64,000 nucleotides of DNA. Origin: Glandiceps talaboti (Eukaryota > Hemichordata > Enteropneusta > Spengelidae). The stretch's first letter is position 1, and each line of letters starts with the position of its first letter. The DNA lies in assembly GCF_964340395.1 (NCBI RefSeq), contig NC_135554.1, forward strand, positions 3,840,475-3,904,474, written 5' to 3'. The notes beneath the pieces are model-generated. The model worked only from the letters and a program-made list of their open reading frames with translations. It was not told where the DNA came from and did no database searches. A program made the translations under genes and the position numbers. Shown here in pieces: positions 1 through 17,639 of this stretch.

Positions 1-152
1 TATATGCAATTGTCATGGGGAGGGACATGTTTTACAAAAAGGGACAAAGGGGAGGGTCACTTTTTACAAATGGAGAATGTGGGAGGGTCATGTTTTACTT
101 AACAGACCATGTGTGATTTCCTCCGCCCCCCCTGTAAATACTGACGGCTTCC
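1..152. mobile_element. Right end of a Harbinger-like MITE (family 1), cut by the window edge
   Basis: The stretch nearly repeats 53557-53710: the same GGGGAGGGTCA / TTTTACAAA motifs in the same order, then a decayed inverted terminus (TAAATACTGACGGCTTCC) followed by TTA at 153-155. The left end is outside the window. It lies in the intron upstream of the exon at 541. Confidence 0.65.
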
Positions 153-540
153 TTATCAGGTTGGTTGTTCGTCACCGAAATATCTGTCGCGTAGACTGAC
201 GAACTGATATGTAGATCCACGTTGACACATTTTTGATGATCATAAATGGTTATAATTTGAAGATTTTATGCAACAAATGACTGTGAAATAGATCGAGTGG
301 ATGGACGGATAAGTATATTTGGTATTGAACACACAATACGACATTGTAACATTGAGCAAGGCGGGATGCTGAGAAGAAGTTGGTATCTGAAAAACGTCGT
401 CCAAGACTGCCTCATCTCTTCATGTTTTCTGTTGTGTTTAGAGTAAATTGTTACATACACGTGTACCCTCATGACAAACAAATACTATGCATTTTACAAA
501 AGGAATGCAAGAATAAAATGGTCGTTTTCTCTATATGCAG

Positions 541-5370
<4,830 letters not shown>

Positions 5371-5384
5371 CGATGCTCATAGCA

Positions 5385-6230
5385 AACTGTATCAGTCTTC
5401 TGTATGGTACACTGACATGACAAAACAGACAATGGTACAGTGACATGACAAAACAGACTATGGTACAGTGACATGACAAAACAGACTATGGTACAGTGAC
5501 ATGACAAAACAGACTATGGTACACTGACATGACAAAACAGACTATGGTACAGTGACATGACAAAACAGACTATGGTACAGTGACATGACAAAACAGACTA
5601 TGGTACACTGACATGACAAAACAGACTATGGTACAGTGACATGACAAAACAGACTATGGTACAGTGACATGACAAAACAGACTATGGTACACTGACATGA
5701 CAAAACAGACTATGGTACACTGACATGACAAAACAGACTATGGTACAGTGACATGACAAAACAGACTATGGTACAGTGACATGACAAAACAGACTATGGT
5801 ACACTGACATGACAAAACAGACTATGGTACAGTGACATGACAAAACAGACTATGGTACACTGACATGACAAAACAGACTATGGTACAGTGACATGACAAA
5901 ACAGACTATGGTACAGTGACATGACAAAACAGACTATGGTACACTGACATGACAAAACAGACTATGGTACACTGACATGACAAAACAGACTATGGTACAG
6001 TGACATGACAAAACAGACTATGGTACAGTGACATGACAAAACAGACTATGGTACAGTGACATGACAAAACAGACTATGGTACAGTGACATGACAAAACAG
6101 ACTATGGTACACTGACATGACAAAACAGACTATGGTACACTGACATGACAAAAAAGACAATGGTACACTGACATGACAAAACAGACCATATGGCTCCGAC
6201 AAGACAAAACAGACTATGGTACACTGACAT
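5385..6230. repeat. 28-bp minisatellite in the 3' region of the membrane-protein gene
   Basis: Roughly 30 tandem copies of a unit of the form TATGGTACAGTGACATGACAAAACAGAC begin about 15 bp after the stop codon at 5370. Most variation is a single base, ACAG or ACAC before TGACATG. The array passes into the related 25-bp array near 6230. If the gene's polyadenylation site lies beyond it, the array is in the 3' UTR; this is not proven. Confidence 0.95.
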
Positions 6231-7605
6231 GCAACAGACTGTACGGTTTAATAATACAGACTGTATAGCACACTGACAAAACAAACTGTGTGGCACATTG
6301 ACAAAACAGACTGTATGGCACACTGACAAAACAAACTGTGTGGCACATTGACAAAACAGACTGTATGGCACACTGACAAAACAAACTGTGTGACACATTG
6401 ACAAAACAGACTGTATGGTACATCGACAAAACAGACTGTATGGCACACTGACAAAACAAACTGTGTGGAACATTGACAAAACAGACTGTATGGTACACTG
6501 ACAAAACAGACTGTATGGTACATCGACAAAACAGACTGTATGGCACACTGACAAAACAAACTGTGTGGCACATTGACAAAACAGACTGTATGGTACACTG
6601 ACAAAACAGACTGTATGGTACATCGACAAAACAGACTGTGTGGTACATTGACAAAACAGACTGCATGGTACACACTGACAAAACAGACTGTATGGTACAC
6701 TGACAAAACAGACTGTATGGTATACTGACAATTTGAAACAGACTGTATGGTACATTGACAAAACAGACTGTATGGTACACTGGCAAAACAGACTGTGGTA
6801 CACTGACAAAACAGACTGTATGGTACACTGACAAAACAGACTGTATGGTACATCGACAAAACAGACTGTGTGGTACATTGACAAAACAGACTGTATAGTA
6901 CATTGACAAAACAAACTGTATGGTACATTGACAAAACAGACTATGTGGTACATTGACAAAACAGACTGCATGGTACACTGACAAAACAGACTGTAATGTA
7001 CACTGACAAAACAGACTGTGTGGTACATTGACAGAAAAGACCGTGTGGTACATTGACAAAACAGACTGTATGGTACATCGACAAAACAACCTGTATGGTA
7101 CACTGACAAAAGAGACTGTATGGCACACTGACAAAACAGACTGTGTGGTACACTGACAAAACAAACTGTATGGTACATCGACAAAACAGACTGTATGGTA
7201 CACTGACAAAACAAACTGTATGGTACATCGACAAAACAAACTGTATAGTACACTGACAAAACAGACTGTATGGTACACTGACAAAACAGACTGTATGGTA
7301 CATCGACAAAACAGACTGTATGGTACACTGACAAAACAAACTGTATGGTACATCGACAAAACAAACTGTATGGTACACTGACAAAACAGACTGTATGGTA
7401 CACTGACAAAACAAACTGTATGGTACATCGACAAAACAAACTGTATGGTACACTGACAAAACAAACGGTATGGTACATCGACAAAACAAACTGTATGGTA
7501 CACTGACAAAACAAACTGTATGGTACATCGACAAAACAAACTGTATGGTACACTGACAAAACAGACTGTATGGTACACTGACAAAACAGACTGTGTGGTA
7601 AAATG
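6231..7605. repeat. 25-bp minisatellite derived from the 28-bp array
   Basis: About 55 copies of a unit of the form TGTATGGTACACTGACAAAACAGAC, which differs from the 28-bp unit by loss of CATGA and gain of TG. Higher-order alternation is visible: CACTGAC and CATCGAC variants alternate from about 7060 onward. One copy carries an insertion (TTTGAA near 6731). All three minus-strand frames stay open for hundreds of codons, purely because the unit lacks minus-strand stops and its length is 1 modulo 3. Confidence 0.95.
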
Positions 7606-8885
7606 ACTTGTCAATATTCAAGATTTACATTGATATATGCAAAGACCATACTTTGTACATAGTCCTTAGTATTCTGTTAATTGTACATTACGTTGGAAAT
7701 TATCAAAGAATTGCTTTACAAAGACAGGCTGGATTCATTGTTTTTTAATGTAATGTCGACAGCACAGACACTACCTGCTTTACTATTTCACCTTACCTGC
7801 CGATTATACAGTCTGGTGGCAACATGACAGATACATTTACATCGTACCAGATTATTGCAATTTTATAGCCAACAAATATGAACATTTCAATCAATTCCAC
7901 GAAATCAGATACACTATATCAAGAAAGAAACCTCATAAGAACTAATAAGTACAAATCGTCTTGTCATGCTACAAGAAACTAATGGTAAAAGCAACCTTGT
8001 AAAAGAGATTAATTCACTTTCTGGGGTGGGTGGAGGTGGATGGTTGGGGTGGGGTTGTTTGAAGACAAAAACCTACAAGTTGGAAAAATGAAGATTAAGT
8101 ATGCAATGATATTTTACAGCCATTCTGAAACCAGTTAATATTGGCAGCATATGACACATTTTCTAAGGATAAATATATTTGATTTCTAATGTACTTACAA
8201 TAAATTAATATCCCAAACTTACAAAAGTTATGTATACTCCAGAAAATCTTTAAAGTGCTAATAGTTTGTTGCTTATATTGCATATCAGAATTAAAATACA
8301 GAACATTTTACTCTTCCAAATATGGCAGTAATTATGTTATGATATGGAATGACAGTGTACGGGAGGTATCTTATCAATGTTGATCCATGTATTTCATGTC
8401 GAACATTTCTGTAGGTTTCTGCTCCATATACAAAGTTAACGTACAAATGACTATAAATAAGTATGTTTTACCTGTCACAGTGATTACCATAGATACGAAT
8501 GGATCCATGGTTTACAGTTATGAGCATGTCTGGAAAAGTGAAAGGTAATTGTTTTGTTAATGGTTGGATGTATAACGATTGGGTCAAATGTTTTACTAAA
8601 CACACCCTGGTATCTTTATCTTTTGATATGCCATTACGAAATAATGAAATAAACGTAACTCATATCAAATATCAACATATTGCCCCAGGGATAATTACGC
8701 CCAATTTGTGTATACATTATTCTGCACATAGTAAATCTTGGCACTTTGTGTAAAAGCTATTCAAGTGAAATATACCCTTGCGAAGTACCAACCATCAAAA
8801 TTATACGTATGCAGTATAATTTTGAATAAATAATACAAATCTTAAGGGGTCCATTTATCTCATACAGCAGTAACATTTTCTTTGG
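7606..8885. other. Non-genic spacer
   Basis: AT-rich sequence with no supported exon, repeat array or RNA gene. A G-rich patch (8020-8056) and an AATAAA-like stretch near 8825 were seen, but nothing ties them to a transcript. Confidence 0.5.
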
Positions 8886-9416
8886 TTGGTAATGAGCACG
8901 ATGACCGGCCATTTTCGTTTGGTTGCTGACCCAACACACCAGCTTAACAACTGGCTACCATCCAACCATCAACTACCAGTTAGTTTGGCTACTCACCCAA
9001 CACACCAGCGCGACAACTGGCTAGCAATGAACCATCAACTACCATTTATTTTGGCTACTTACCCAACACACCAGTACAATAACTCACTACCATCAAACCA
9101 GCAACTACCAGTTAGTTTGGCTACTCACCCAACACACCAGCAAAACAACTGGCTACCACCAAACCAGCAACTACCAGTTAGCTTGGCTACTCACCCAGCA
9201 CTCCAGCGCGACAACTGGCTAGAATCCAACCATCAACTACCAGTTAGTTTGGCTACTTACCCAACACACCAGTGCAATAACTCACTACCACCAAACCAGC
9301 AACTACCAGTTAGTTTGGCTACTCACACAAGACAGCAGCAAAATAACTTGCTACCACCAAACCAGCAGCACACCGGTACTTACCTGACCCATCAGCAGAA
9401 CACCTTACCTGAATAA
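8886..9416 (+). CDS. Open frame of about seven 22-residue tandem repeats (uncertain gene)
   Basis: A 66-bp unit (22 codons) is repeated about seven times without a stop. The consensus contains QLPVSLATHPTHQ, then a variable four to five residues, then a Pro/Asn/Gln stretch. Alternate units differ in higher-order fashion: NNWLPPNQ and DNWLESNH types alternate with NNSLPSNQ types. The frame ends in Gln-rich sequence. No signal peptide, membrane segment or known domain is visible. It may be the start of the decayed coding region at 9492-10499 or simply a minisatellite in an open phase. Function unknown. Confidence 0.3.
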   Translation: MVMSTMTGHFRLVADPTHQLNNWLPSNHQLPVSLATHPTHQRDNWLAMNHQLPFILATYPTHQYNNSLPSNQQLPVSLATHPTHQQNNWLPPNQQLPVSLATHPALQRDNWLESNHQLPVSLATYPTHQCNNSLPPNQQLPVSLATHTRQQQNNLLPPNQQHTGTYLTHQQNTLPE

Positions 9417-9491
9417 AAGCAGCAGCAGCAAGCTACTTTTGAAATGACTATTAAAAAAGAACATTGTGGTTTTAATTATTTGCCATAAATC

Positions 9492-10499
9492 ATGTCAGAT
9501 TCTCTTGGGATAATGCGTATAGTTACAATGTCTTTCACTAGGTTCAATCCGGATAAACCTCATTCTGGTTTCCTGTTTGGTAATAAATGGGCCGACCTTG
9601 CTAAAACATCATTGAAAAGATTTCTGTCTAGCCGATGGTATAAGCTAAATTTTCCTGGGTCCTCAGCATTAAATTCCTGTACAAGGTCTGTGAGTCAGCA
9701 AATGATGGAGAGAAAGTCAGCATAATTGTCTTAAAAACTGGTCAGGAAGTATGAAGACAATGAAAGCTAGTAAATATGTTGTAAGAAAGTAGAAGAGGTA
9801 GTGAAAATAGACAGTGTGACAATGGATGATGACTCCACTACAATAGCTAAATTGCATACTGAAGTCAGGCCAGATATAGTGAAAAATAAAGACAGTAACC
9901 ATATCAAGAAGGGATTTGCTAACAAAAGCTATAAAAGAACAAAAAGGTTATTGTCAGTTGTCAGCAAAAGTCATTAACTACCTTCGAAAATGTTTTAACT
10001 ATGCTGTGACTCAAAATCATGGCAACCCAGAGGGGTTGGAAAAGAATATCCATGTACTTGACCAGTTTCTCACGACCATGACAGGCTTTGTTGATAGCTT
10101 ACCTCTATTTAAATCAATTTTACCAGGTAGAAATTCTTACCCTGAGGAGAGTCTTGCTAACGATTATGTAGGCCAGACGTATGATTCGATGCCACAACTG
10201 ATGTTATCATGCTACAGAGGTTGATTGAAACACGTAATGTATCACTGTCAACTTTGTTAGAAAACAGTTTTACATCACACTGGATAGTTCAACACCAGCA
10301 CTACAAACATCAACAGTTTTGTAACTACACTACCCTAGTTAGTCTTGTTGATAACAAAGTTCTGAGTAAATCTATGGCTCAGAAGGTAGCAGGATCTGGT
10401 TTATGTTATCGACATCTTAATTTGGCATATACGAGTGATGGTTTCAATAGTGTAAGTGATTTATTTTCTAAAGATAGTGATGGTTCAAAAAGAGTTTAA
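9492..10499 (+). pseudogene. Decayed transposase-like or multicopy coding remnant
   Basis: Successive open segments in different frames look like one broken protein: 9492-9725, about 9790-9960 (containing MDDDSTTIAKLHTEV and SNHIKKGF), 9916-10224 and 10209-10499. The last two join by a frameshift near 10215-10225, where LSCYR is followed by RLIETRNVSLSTLLENSF. The segment ending FSKDSDGSKRV has the look of lineage-specific, transposon-borne proteins in invertebrate genomes. The acidic DDDSTT block could be the centre of a DDE-type catalytic domain. Family assignment is low confidence. Confidence 0.35.
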
Positions 10500-12245
10500 C
10501 ACCAAGTCTGACCGCATCAAAAATAATGTGTATAACATTTTTAATAGTCTAACATGTGATATGAAATAAGTTAAGAAGAATATGTTCATTTTTATTGTTG
10601 TTCATCTAGTAATAGATAATGAACTAGTTTGCGTGATCATTTGTCAAATAAGGCGTAAAAGAATTGTGTGGTTCCGATTACATTGAATTATAAAATAGGT
10701 GGGGTAGGTAGATTTTTTTATTTTATGTTTTCCAAATGGTCTCTGTGTTATTGGTTTCTTCCTATCAGAGGTAAAGCCATTACAGATTAGAAGAACAGTT
10801 TTATATTGTCTTTTTAAGTTGATGACAGTTTCTGCATCCACTATTTCTTGCGAGACTTCACAATTTTCGCGATTTTCTTATTTTTTTCATCGAATATGTA
10901 AAAAAAAAATAGTTTAGGGTTGGCGTGAAAAACTAGGTGGGGTCAGGTAACCGAAACCAAACAACTTTTTTATTTTGCCTAACACGGCACCAGTCCCTAG
11001 GTTTTGCAAAGATAATTGACTAACCTCGTTCACTAATTTAAAAAAAATAAATTGTAAGATGAAGAACAGTGTGTTGAAAGAGATGGCAAATTCTTTATAG
11101 TCTGCAGCGTACATTTTTGTAGCCTTGAAGCCGAGTGTAAGAAATTTGAGTTAAAAAATCATACATAATTATATAGATATATTGCTTGAGAGATATATTC
11201 TAGTATTATATTTGTAATAAAAAGTCAGATTGTTCTCTCAATAATGTTCTGTGTTTGTAACTGAGTGATGTGTGTAGTAGTGAGAGGATTTAGGATCTGA
11301 AAACAGTTGCAATCGTGCATCCCTTGTTTTGTGGGATAATGTTTGGAGGGCGTATGCCCGCTACTCGAATTTATTGGAAATGTACATTTGGTTCTTGTCT
11401 CTCAATATATGATACATTCTTCACCAAATACTGTACAGTACATTAAATGGGTGAATTGTCAGTCTAGCACCACGCGAGAATATGAAGTGATATGTGACTT
11501 AATGTCACATGAGTATGTCCTCTGTGTTGCGAGACTACAATCTGATAGACACTACACAACACAGACACAAGCACATACATATACATACAGACAGACAGAT
11601 AGATAGACACACACACATACACACAGGCACAGACACACGCTATAGTTTGGTTTTATACATAGATTTTATACTCACTTCAAGGAACACGAATTTGATACAC
11701 GGGTAACGTACTTGATGAGTATGTCACAGTATTTATTTCTTTTGATATAGAAACGTTGCCTCAAACTATAGTACAATGCAATAACTTTAAGATGCAGTAG
11801 TATTCGGACTAATCCACTCTTCATCATATTGATTGTAACAAAATACGCTAAAATCATATATTCAATCTCTTGACATTTCCTTGGACACACGTGACAGATG
11901 TCTTGATAATCCCTAGCGATGATTCAATGCTACTTCCACCTGTTATGAATTAAACGTTGATGATGATATTTAGACATTTAAAATATCAAATATATGCTAA
12001 GCGCTAAGCCTGGGTTTATTTTCCCTAATACTTTTGATTTGATTTGGTTCACTGTATTACGATTGCCTCTGGAATACAATATATATCAGGAATATGACAT
12101 ATAAGAGTGCATACAAAAGGTCACGACATTTAAGAGGAATACTTTCCACAGCAGATCGTGATGTTGCATTGAGGATAACTTCTTTAGGCAGAGGCAGTAG
12201 TTTACTGTTACAGTGATATCAGAATCAGAATCAGAATTACTTTAT
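10500..12245. other. Non-genic spacer
   Basis: No exon or element was recognised. There is a short ACAC/ACAG-rich simple stretch at about 11555-11640. The remainder is AT-rich unique sequence. Confidence 0.5.
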
Positions 12246-12247
12246 TC

Positions 12248-12561
12248 CATGTGTATGTATGTATGTATGTATGTATGTATGTATGTGTGTATGTATGTAT
12301 GTATGTATGTATGTATGTATGTATGTATGTATGTATGTATGTATGTATTATGTATGTATGTATGTATGTATGTATGTATGTATGTATGTATGTATGTGTG
12401 TGTATGTGTTTATGTATGTATGTATGTATGTATGTATGTATGTATGTATGTATGTATGTATGTATGTATGTATGTATGTATGTATGTATGTATGTGTGTG
12501 TGTTTATGTATGTGTGTGTGTTTATGTATGTATGTATGTATGTATGTATGTATGTATGTAT
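12248..12561. repeat. (ATGT)n microsatellite with GTGT/GTTT interruptions
   Basis: About 310 bp of ATGT units with a few variant blocks, including two GTGTGTGTTT patches near 12490-12525. All three plus frames are open; none is a gene. Confidence 0.95.
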
Positions 12562-13199
12562 ACACTAATCTGGCTACTGTGTAGATTGGTATACTGAATA
12601 CAAAGTCAGTCAGGTAAAATAAATAGTTTTGCTTGGCTTCGGCCATTTCAAAAATATTGTTATGTGTATTATTTAGAAATGTGTGCCGCAGATGTGCCAA
12701 ATATTGATGCTGTCAAAGTCAGTGAATTTCCTTTCTTTGAATTAGTAAGTACCCCCCCCCCCCCACTCCTCCCACTCGATAAATGTTCGGATAAGGAAAA
12801 CTTTAGTTATACATTCAGGCGCCAATAATATTTTGCAGATTTGTGCAACTTTACTCAATAACAACACAGTGTTGGGGGGGGGGGCGCAAAGGTCAATCTT
12901 TAATTGACAACACTAGAAACTCGCCACAAACAATACATAGCAAAAACAGTTAGAACTGGCGATGTTGTAACAGTAGCGAAATGCCGCCAAAAGTTACCAT
13001 TAGAAGCACGCCCCCTCTCAGCCTCGTGCCAGACATCAAATTCCAATAAACAAGTCTATTGTCTACGATGTTCAGTATCAATTTCAAATGACCTTCCCTT
13101 CAACCAACTAAAAATCATGGAGTTGGAGTGGTGGAGAGATTTGTCTTTCTGGAAATTTATATACCATTCCTTGCATGATACTTCAACTTATTTCAAATG

Positions 13200-13290
13200 T
13201 GAAGCGCCTATGGACACTGTCGAGGATATATGGCGCTATATAAATATTTATTATTATCAGTATTATTATTATTATTATTATCATTATTAC
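13200..13290 (+). mobile_element. 3' tail of a SINE/LINE
   Basis: The sequence GGCGCTATATAAATATT followed by (ATT)n, with one CAG interruption, is the kind of 3' end seen on many metazoan SINEs and LINEs; a second copy lies near 62915. The 5' boundary is not clear. Confidence 0.5.
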
Positions 13291-13950
13291 CCTAGAAATA
13301 AACAACGACAAGATAAACCTCTTGTGTCATCCAAACATAATTAAAACTATAAGATTGCAATAAAAGCGGACTTGTGATGCCCAGGTCTCTTTGCCATTAC
13401 TATCCATTTTATACAACATTTTATAAGCTCTATAAGGGAGTCTGGAAAAGTCCACGTATCTTCATTAGTGTAGATAGATTACAGCCCTATATGACTGGAG
13501 ATTTCTCTTTGCAAAGCCCAAATTTATTTGTTTATTTGTAAAGAAATCTCTTATTATGTTGATGGTGAAGTCGATTGCCACTATCAGTTTGATAGTGTAC
13601 CATACAATTGTACATCTCCAGAGTGTGGTGGCATGGGAGGGGGGGGGGGGCGTATAATTGCAAATATAAAATCTGTGTAGTCTTGAAAGGGGAAGGAACA
13701 AAAAATGTTGGGTTCACTTAGGGGGCCATGAAAAACTTTGAGGGTGTGGAGGGGGTGGGGGTTGGCTGCGAAAATATTTTAACCAAAATATTTTCAGACC
13801 CCCCCCCCCCCCTCCTTGCCGTAAGTTCTCGTTCTCTAAGATATAAGTTCTCATTAGTCTACCCTTCGAAGCCATATATCCCATCAGAGTTTTCAATCCA
13901 TATGCCGGTCCAGCTTGAGTAGCATCCGTCACAACCCGACCCAAATAATG

Positions 13951-14145
13951 TCACTGAAGGCATCTGGTTCTATGCCGATGACAGTATCTCCTCACACTTC
14001 GCTCACATATATCAAAAGTACCAGGCAAAACTTTCTGGAAATGGCTACTGATTTCTCTATAACCTTTTCCTGAATTGACCATTTCTTGAACCTCATTTGG
14101 CTGAATGTATAGCCCTAAATTCATTGTCTGAAATATATACGACAA
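13951..14145 (-). pseudogene. Possible N-terminal helix-turn-helix of a transposase or integrase-like protein
   Basis: A 64-residue minus-strand frame contains EVQEMVNSGKGYREISSHFQ and ERSVRRYCHRH. This has the pattern of a helix-turn-helix at the start of some transposase or integrase-core proteins. No catalytic domain follows in any frame. Two decayed G- or C-rich repeat patches lie just upstream (about 13640-13820). Confidence 0.25.
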
Positions 14146-15072
14146 GTCTAACGAAGTGGTATCTATTGTGGTTCAGTACACTTCTTTTCACGATTCTATA
14201 CAGGCAGATGCAGAATCTAAAGAGAAACTGACGAGTTTCGCATCCCAACTCAAGTTTATAGATGCATGAACTTACACGGTAACAGCTACAACAAGACTAT
14301 GAAACAGCCAATCACCTTACAGCTTTCAAAAAATGTGCATCAGAAACTGATACACAAAGAGCATATTTGTGACAAACTTATGTTGATACACTTGTCCCGT
14401 CATCGTCATCAAAACACACGAAACCACGCCCCAAATCAAAATGGGAAAAACGAATGTTCAAATAATCATGAATTCGTTACTCCTACAACAGAGGACAAAC
14501 CTAATGGCCACAAAGTGTCATCCTCACAGACAAATAAACTTATTTCCCCCGGTATTTCCTCAACTTTCAATATCAGAATGACTTATTCAACATAGGAATA
14601 TAACGAAAAAAGCTAATAATCTTTGTGACGAAATCTTTTCAAATTTGAGAGTTAGAATGGTAATTTCTTAGATTGCAATTTCAGATTGATTATTTTGATT
14701 GGCCAGAATATGCCACATGTAATAAACACTATCAAGTGCGTCGTGCGCAGATCAATGCGCAATACAAAAACGCGCGGACGTTATTCATTATTCATTTTTA
14801 CATTACATCATCAAATTCGTACCTGTGCAATATTACATTGCAGCTAAGAGCATTTTCTTTCCTAAACTGGCATGCCCGAAATGTACTAGTATAAAGAAGA
14901 CGGAGGATATTTAAGGCGGGGAACATTTCTATGAAGAAAGGTAAGCTATTAAGAAACAAACAGTTTTACACAGCATTATGAATTGAAAGAATACTTATGT
15001 ACCAAATTATATTTAATTTGGAGTATGTGTTTTTACATCGACCGACCGACCCATGGTTGCCATGAAAACTAA

Positions 15073-15357
15073 TCAGAAACATAAAAAATAGGGCTAGCCT
15101 TACCAATTGGCTGATGCAAACTAAGTACATCGTCGGTAGTCGACCGAAGGGTGCTGCCAGGAGTACGAACGCTTAAAAGCTTCTTCAAGTGAACTGGCGC
15201 CAAATAATTTAAAACTTTATACGTTAAGCGCAAAATTTTGAACTCCGTTCGCTTATGAACAGGAAGCCAATGTAAACTACGCAGTACTAGTTGGATATGG
15301 TCTGATTTCTTAGTTTTTGAAACAAGACGTGCTGCAGAATATTGAATAATTTCTGGA
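15073..15357 (-). pseudogene. LINE reverse-transcriptase C-terminal fragment
   Basis: Read on the minus strand, an open stretch gives IIQYSAARLVSKTKKSDHI, LRSLHWLPVHKRTEFKIL and YKVLNYLAPVHLKKLL. These are hallmark blocks of the region after the palm in CR1/L2/Rex-type LINE reverse transcriptases. It is 5'-truncated and stops before the usual C-terminal RLWN block. Confidence 0.75.
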
Positions 15358-15484
15358 CCTGATAATTCGGAAGGCCGAAAGTGTCACATTAATCAAGTCT
15401 AGATGTGATGAACGCATGAACAATTTTTTCCGTTGCACTCTGATCGATAACGGTACGATAATTAAAGCAAAAGATGTTGATTTA

Positions 15485-15504
15485 GGGAGCCTTCAGTAAT
15501 TACA

Positions 15505-15576
<72 letters not shown>

Positions 15577-16518
15577 CATTTATAGAGCGCCTGTATCCAA
15601 TACGAAGTAGAGTTCAGAGGCGCTGTACAGTTAAAATATTGAAAACTTTCGCGAACAAGTATGTTTTAAGGTTCTTCCTGAAGGCATTGACTGTGGGTGT
15701 CTGTCGGAGCTCCAGTGGCAATTTGTTCCAAAGACGTGGTACGGCACATGAGAAAGTACGGCCACCGAATGAATTACATCTGTAATTGGGTACAAAGGGG
15801 GGATCAGGCTCGGACTGTTGCATAAAATGTGTCCCTCTCCCGACTCCGTTGTGCTAAAAAGTGGCCCTCCCTCAACTTTCTTTCTCTAAAACATGTCCCT
15901 CCCCCTATTAAAACATGCTGTCTGACATGTTAAAGGACAGTAGTCCCAGAGTCAATGATAAGTCACCGCTGCCACCAATGTTGAAAGTTTTAGAGGCATT
16001 GGATAATTTCACACCACTACCGCCATGCGGATGTGTGGAGGCGCTGCATTAATTTAATAAATACCTGTGTTTGTATCTCATTGGCTGAGCTGAAAGCCAC
16101 ATTTCAACTCCCAATGATTAGATTGGCACACTCCTGACAACGTCTAGAGCGAGATCAACATCTCCAATTACATTATTCCTAATATCTTATCCAACTGTTC
16201 CCGTTTTACCCACCCCTCTCCTCACACCACAACTGACTATTAATTCATCATATGGTTGTCAGCAACAATTTGATATAGGCTGATATCATGGTACTGAACC
16301 CTAACCTTAACCCTGAATGGCAGCAATGAGATTTGGACTCGGTGGCAGTGATGGGGTGACAAAAAAGTAAAGGAATGTTAGGCAATACAAAAAGTCAAAG
16401 TAAATTGTGACCCTCCCCCTAATCCCACTTTCTGAAATATGGCTCTCCCGAGAGCCGATTTGTAAAAAGTGACCCCCAATTCCCCCGGCCCACCCCTTCA
16501 TAAATACTGCAGAGTCCC
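15485..16518. mobile_element. Harbinger-like MITE (family 1), diverged and interrupted
   Basis: The left end GGGAGCCTTCAGTAATTAC and right end AAATACTGCAGAGTCCC are inverted, and both are flanked by TTA (15482-15484 and 16519-16521). Subterminal CCTCCC / GGGAGGG motifs match the copies at 1-152 and 52750-53710. A LINE 3' end with its (AATC)n tail sits just inside the left terminus. Confidence 0.7.
15505..15823 (-). mobile_element. 5'-truncated LINE (3' end plus tail) inside a MITE
   Basis: The minus-strand frame 15823-15614 encodes a LINE C-terminus with FGGRTFSCAVPRLWNKLPLE and FRKNLKTYLF, typical of CR1/L2-type ORF2 proteins. It is followed by the 3' UTR and a (GATT)n tail (plus-strand (AATC)n, 15505-15573). 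It belongs to a different copy from the fragment at 15073-15357, because the C-terminal block lies at higher coordinates on the same strand. Confidence 0.75.
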
Positions 16519-16559
16519 TTACATAAATTTGTCACATCCAGTGTAACACCAAGGTCACG

Positions 16560-17500
16560 AACTGCAAAAGATGAATGTCAGTTGATTCGGATTACCAGCC
16601 CAATTTACATGCAATTTTGTTGTAAGTTAACCGGGTATCGTTGGGTATGGACTTGTATTTGTTTATTTATTTTTTATTTGCTTTTGATTTTACTTCAATA
16701 AGAATGGCACCTCGTGATGACGTTTAACGTCCCATATCAGAAGTGATATTTTGCAATAAATGTCACCAGGAATGATTGATCTGAGCGTAGGTGTGTGATC
16801 TTAAATATTTTACATTTTAACCAGTTTTATATTTAGATCTTTAGTATGTCAAGTCGTTACCCTCTGAAGGAATAAAAAACGAAGTATATTTTTTTACATT
16901 TAATATCTATTTTACACTGCCCTCTACTCATAGTCATGTAATTATAACCCTTATTATAATGTCTGGGGGATTAGAATTGACTCCCAACTCACACCAATCA
17001 ACCTCTGTGTACAAATTTACATTTCTCTCTTATATGGGTATTAAACTAGATAATATTTACTTACCCTGTAAAATTCAAAGTTGGTATCATGCTTGAGAAC
17101 TCATTTTATTGTATGCCAATGCAATTATCTTAATTAAACCACCTTTCCACCCTATGGAAGTAGGACAATGCAATCACTTTAAAGCGAGGGATTTCTTTAT
17201 TAATTCATTTACAACATCATCTGCAAGAGGAGGGATATGATATAACAGGAAGTATGAATGGTGGCAAATTGTACATGGTTATACATATGCTGAGGTATAC
17301 TGTGGTTGTTTTTACATTATTCTATTTTTTTGCAAACAAATAGCTGTACCGTTTTTATGTAAACTATTTTGGAAGTCAATACCATATAAACTTGTTCAGT
17401 GTCATACCTACAAATTCCAGGAAACACAAATCGGAAAGGACGAATGTCAAAGTAACACACTTTAACTTACTGTCATCGGTGTTTCAAGACGAAAGATTGC
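16560..17500. repeat. Upstream block of the receptor segmental duplication, copy 1
   Basis: This stretch aligns with 52010-52745. Shared landmarks in order are GATTACCAGC, ACACTGCCCTCTACT, TTCTTATATGGGTA with AAACTAGAT, GCAATCACTTTAAAGCGAG and CATCATCTGCAAG. Both copies lie upstream of a receptor gene: 6.3 kb here, where other elements intervene, and 1.2 kb in copy 2. It may hold promoter or 5' UTR sequence. Confidence 0.7.
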
Positions 17501-17639
17501 CGTTATATGTTTATATATAATAACAAAGTCACTGCGCTGACCAGCTGTCAAGTGTATTTACGGGTGTATTCAATACCTCGCTTTCTCGAGATATGTGTAT
17601 TGTGCCATTGTGTTTCAAGAAATCTACTAGAACTCAAGT

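Noticed and set aside
6102-7621. Very long minus-strand open frames (up to 485 codons, Cys/Val-rich)
   Set aside because: They are produced by the 25- and 28-bp tandem repeat in all three frames; there is no start context, domain or homology.
12213-12700. Overlapping MYVCMYVC / HTYIHTYI open frames, also at 469-894
   Set aside because: (ATGT)n microsatellite read in every frame.
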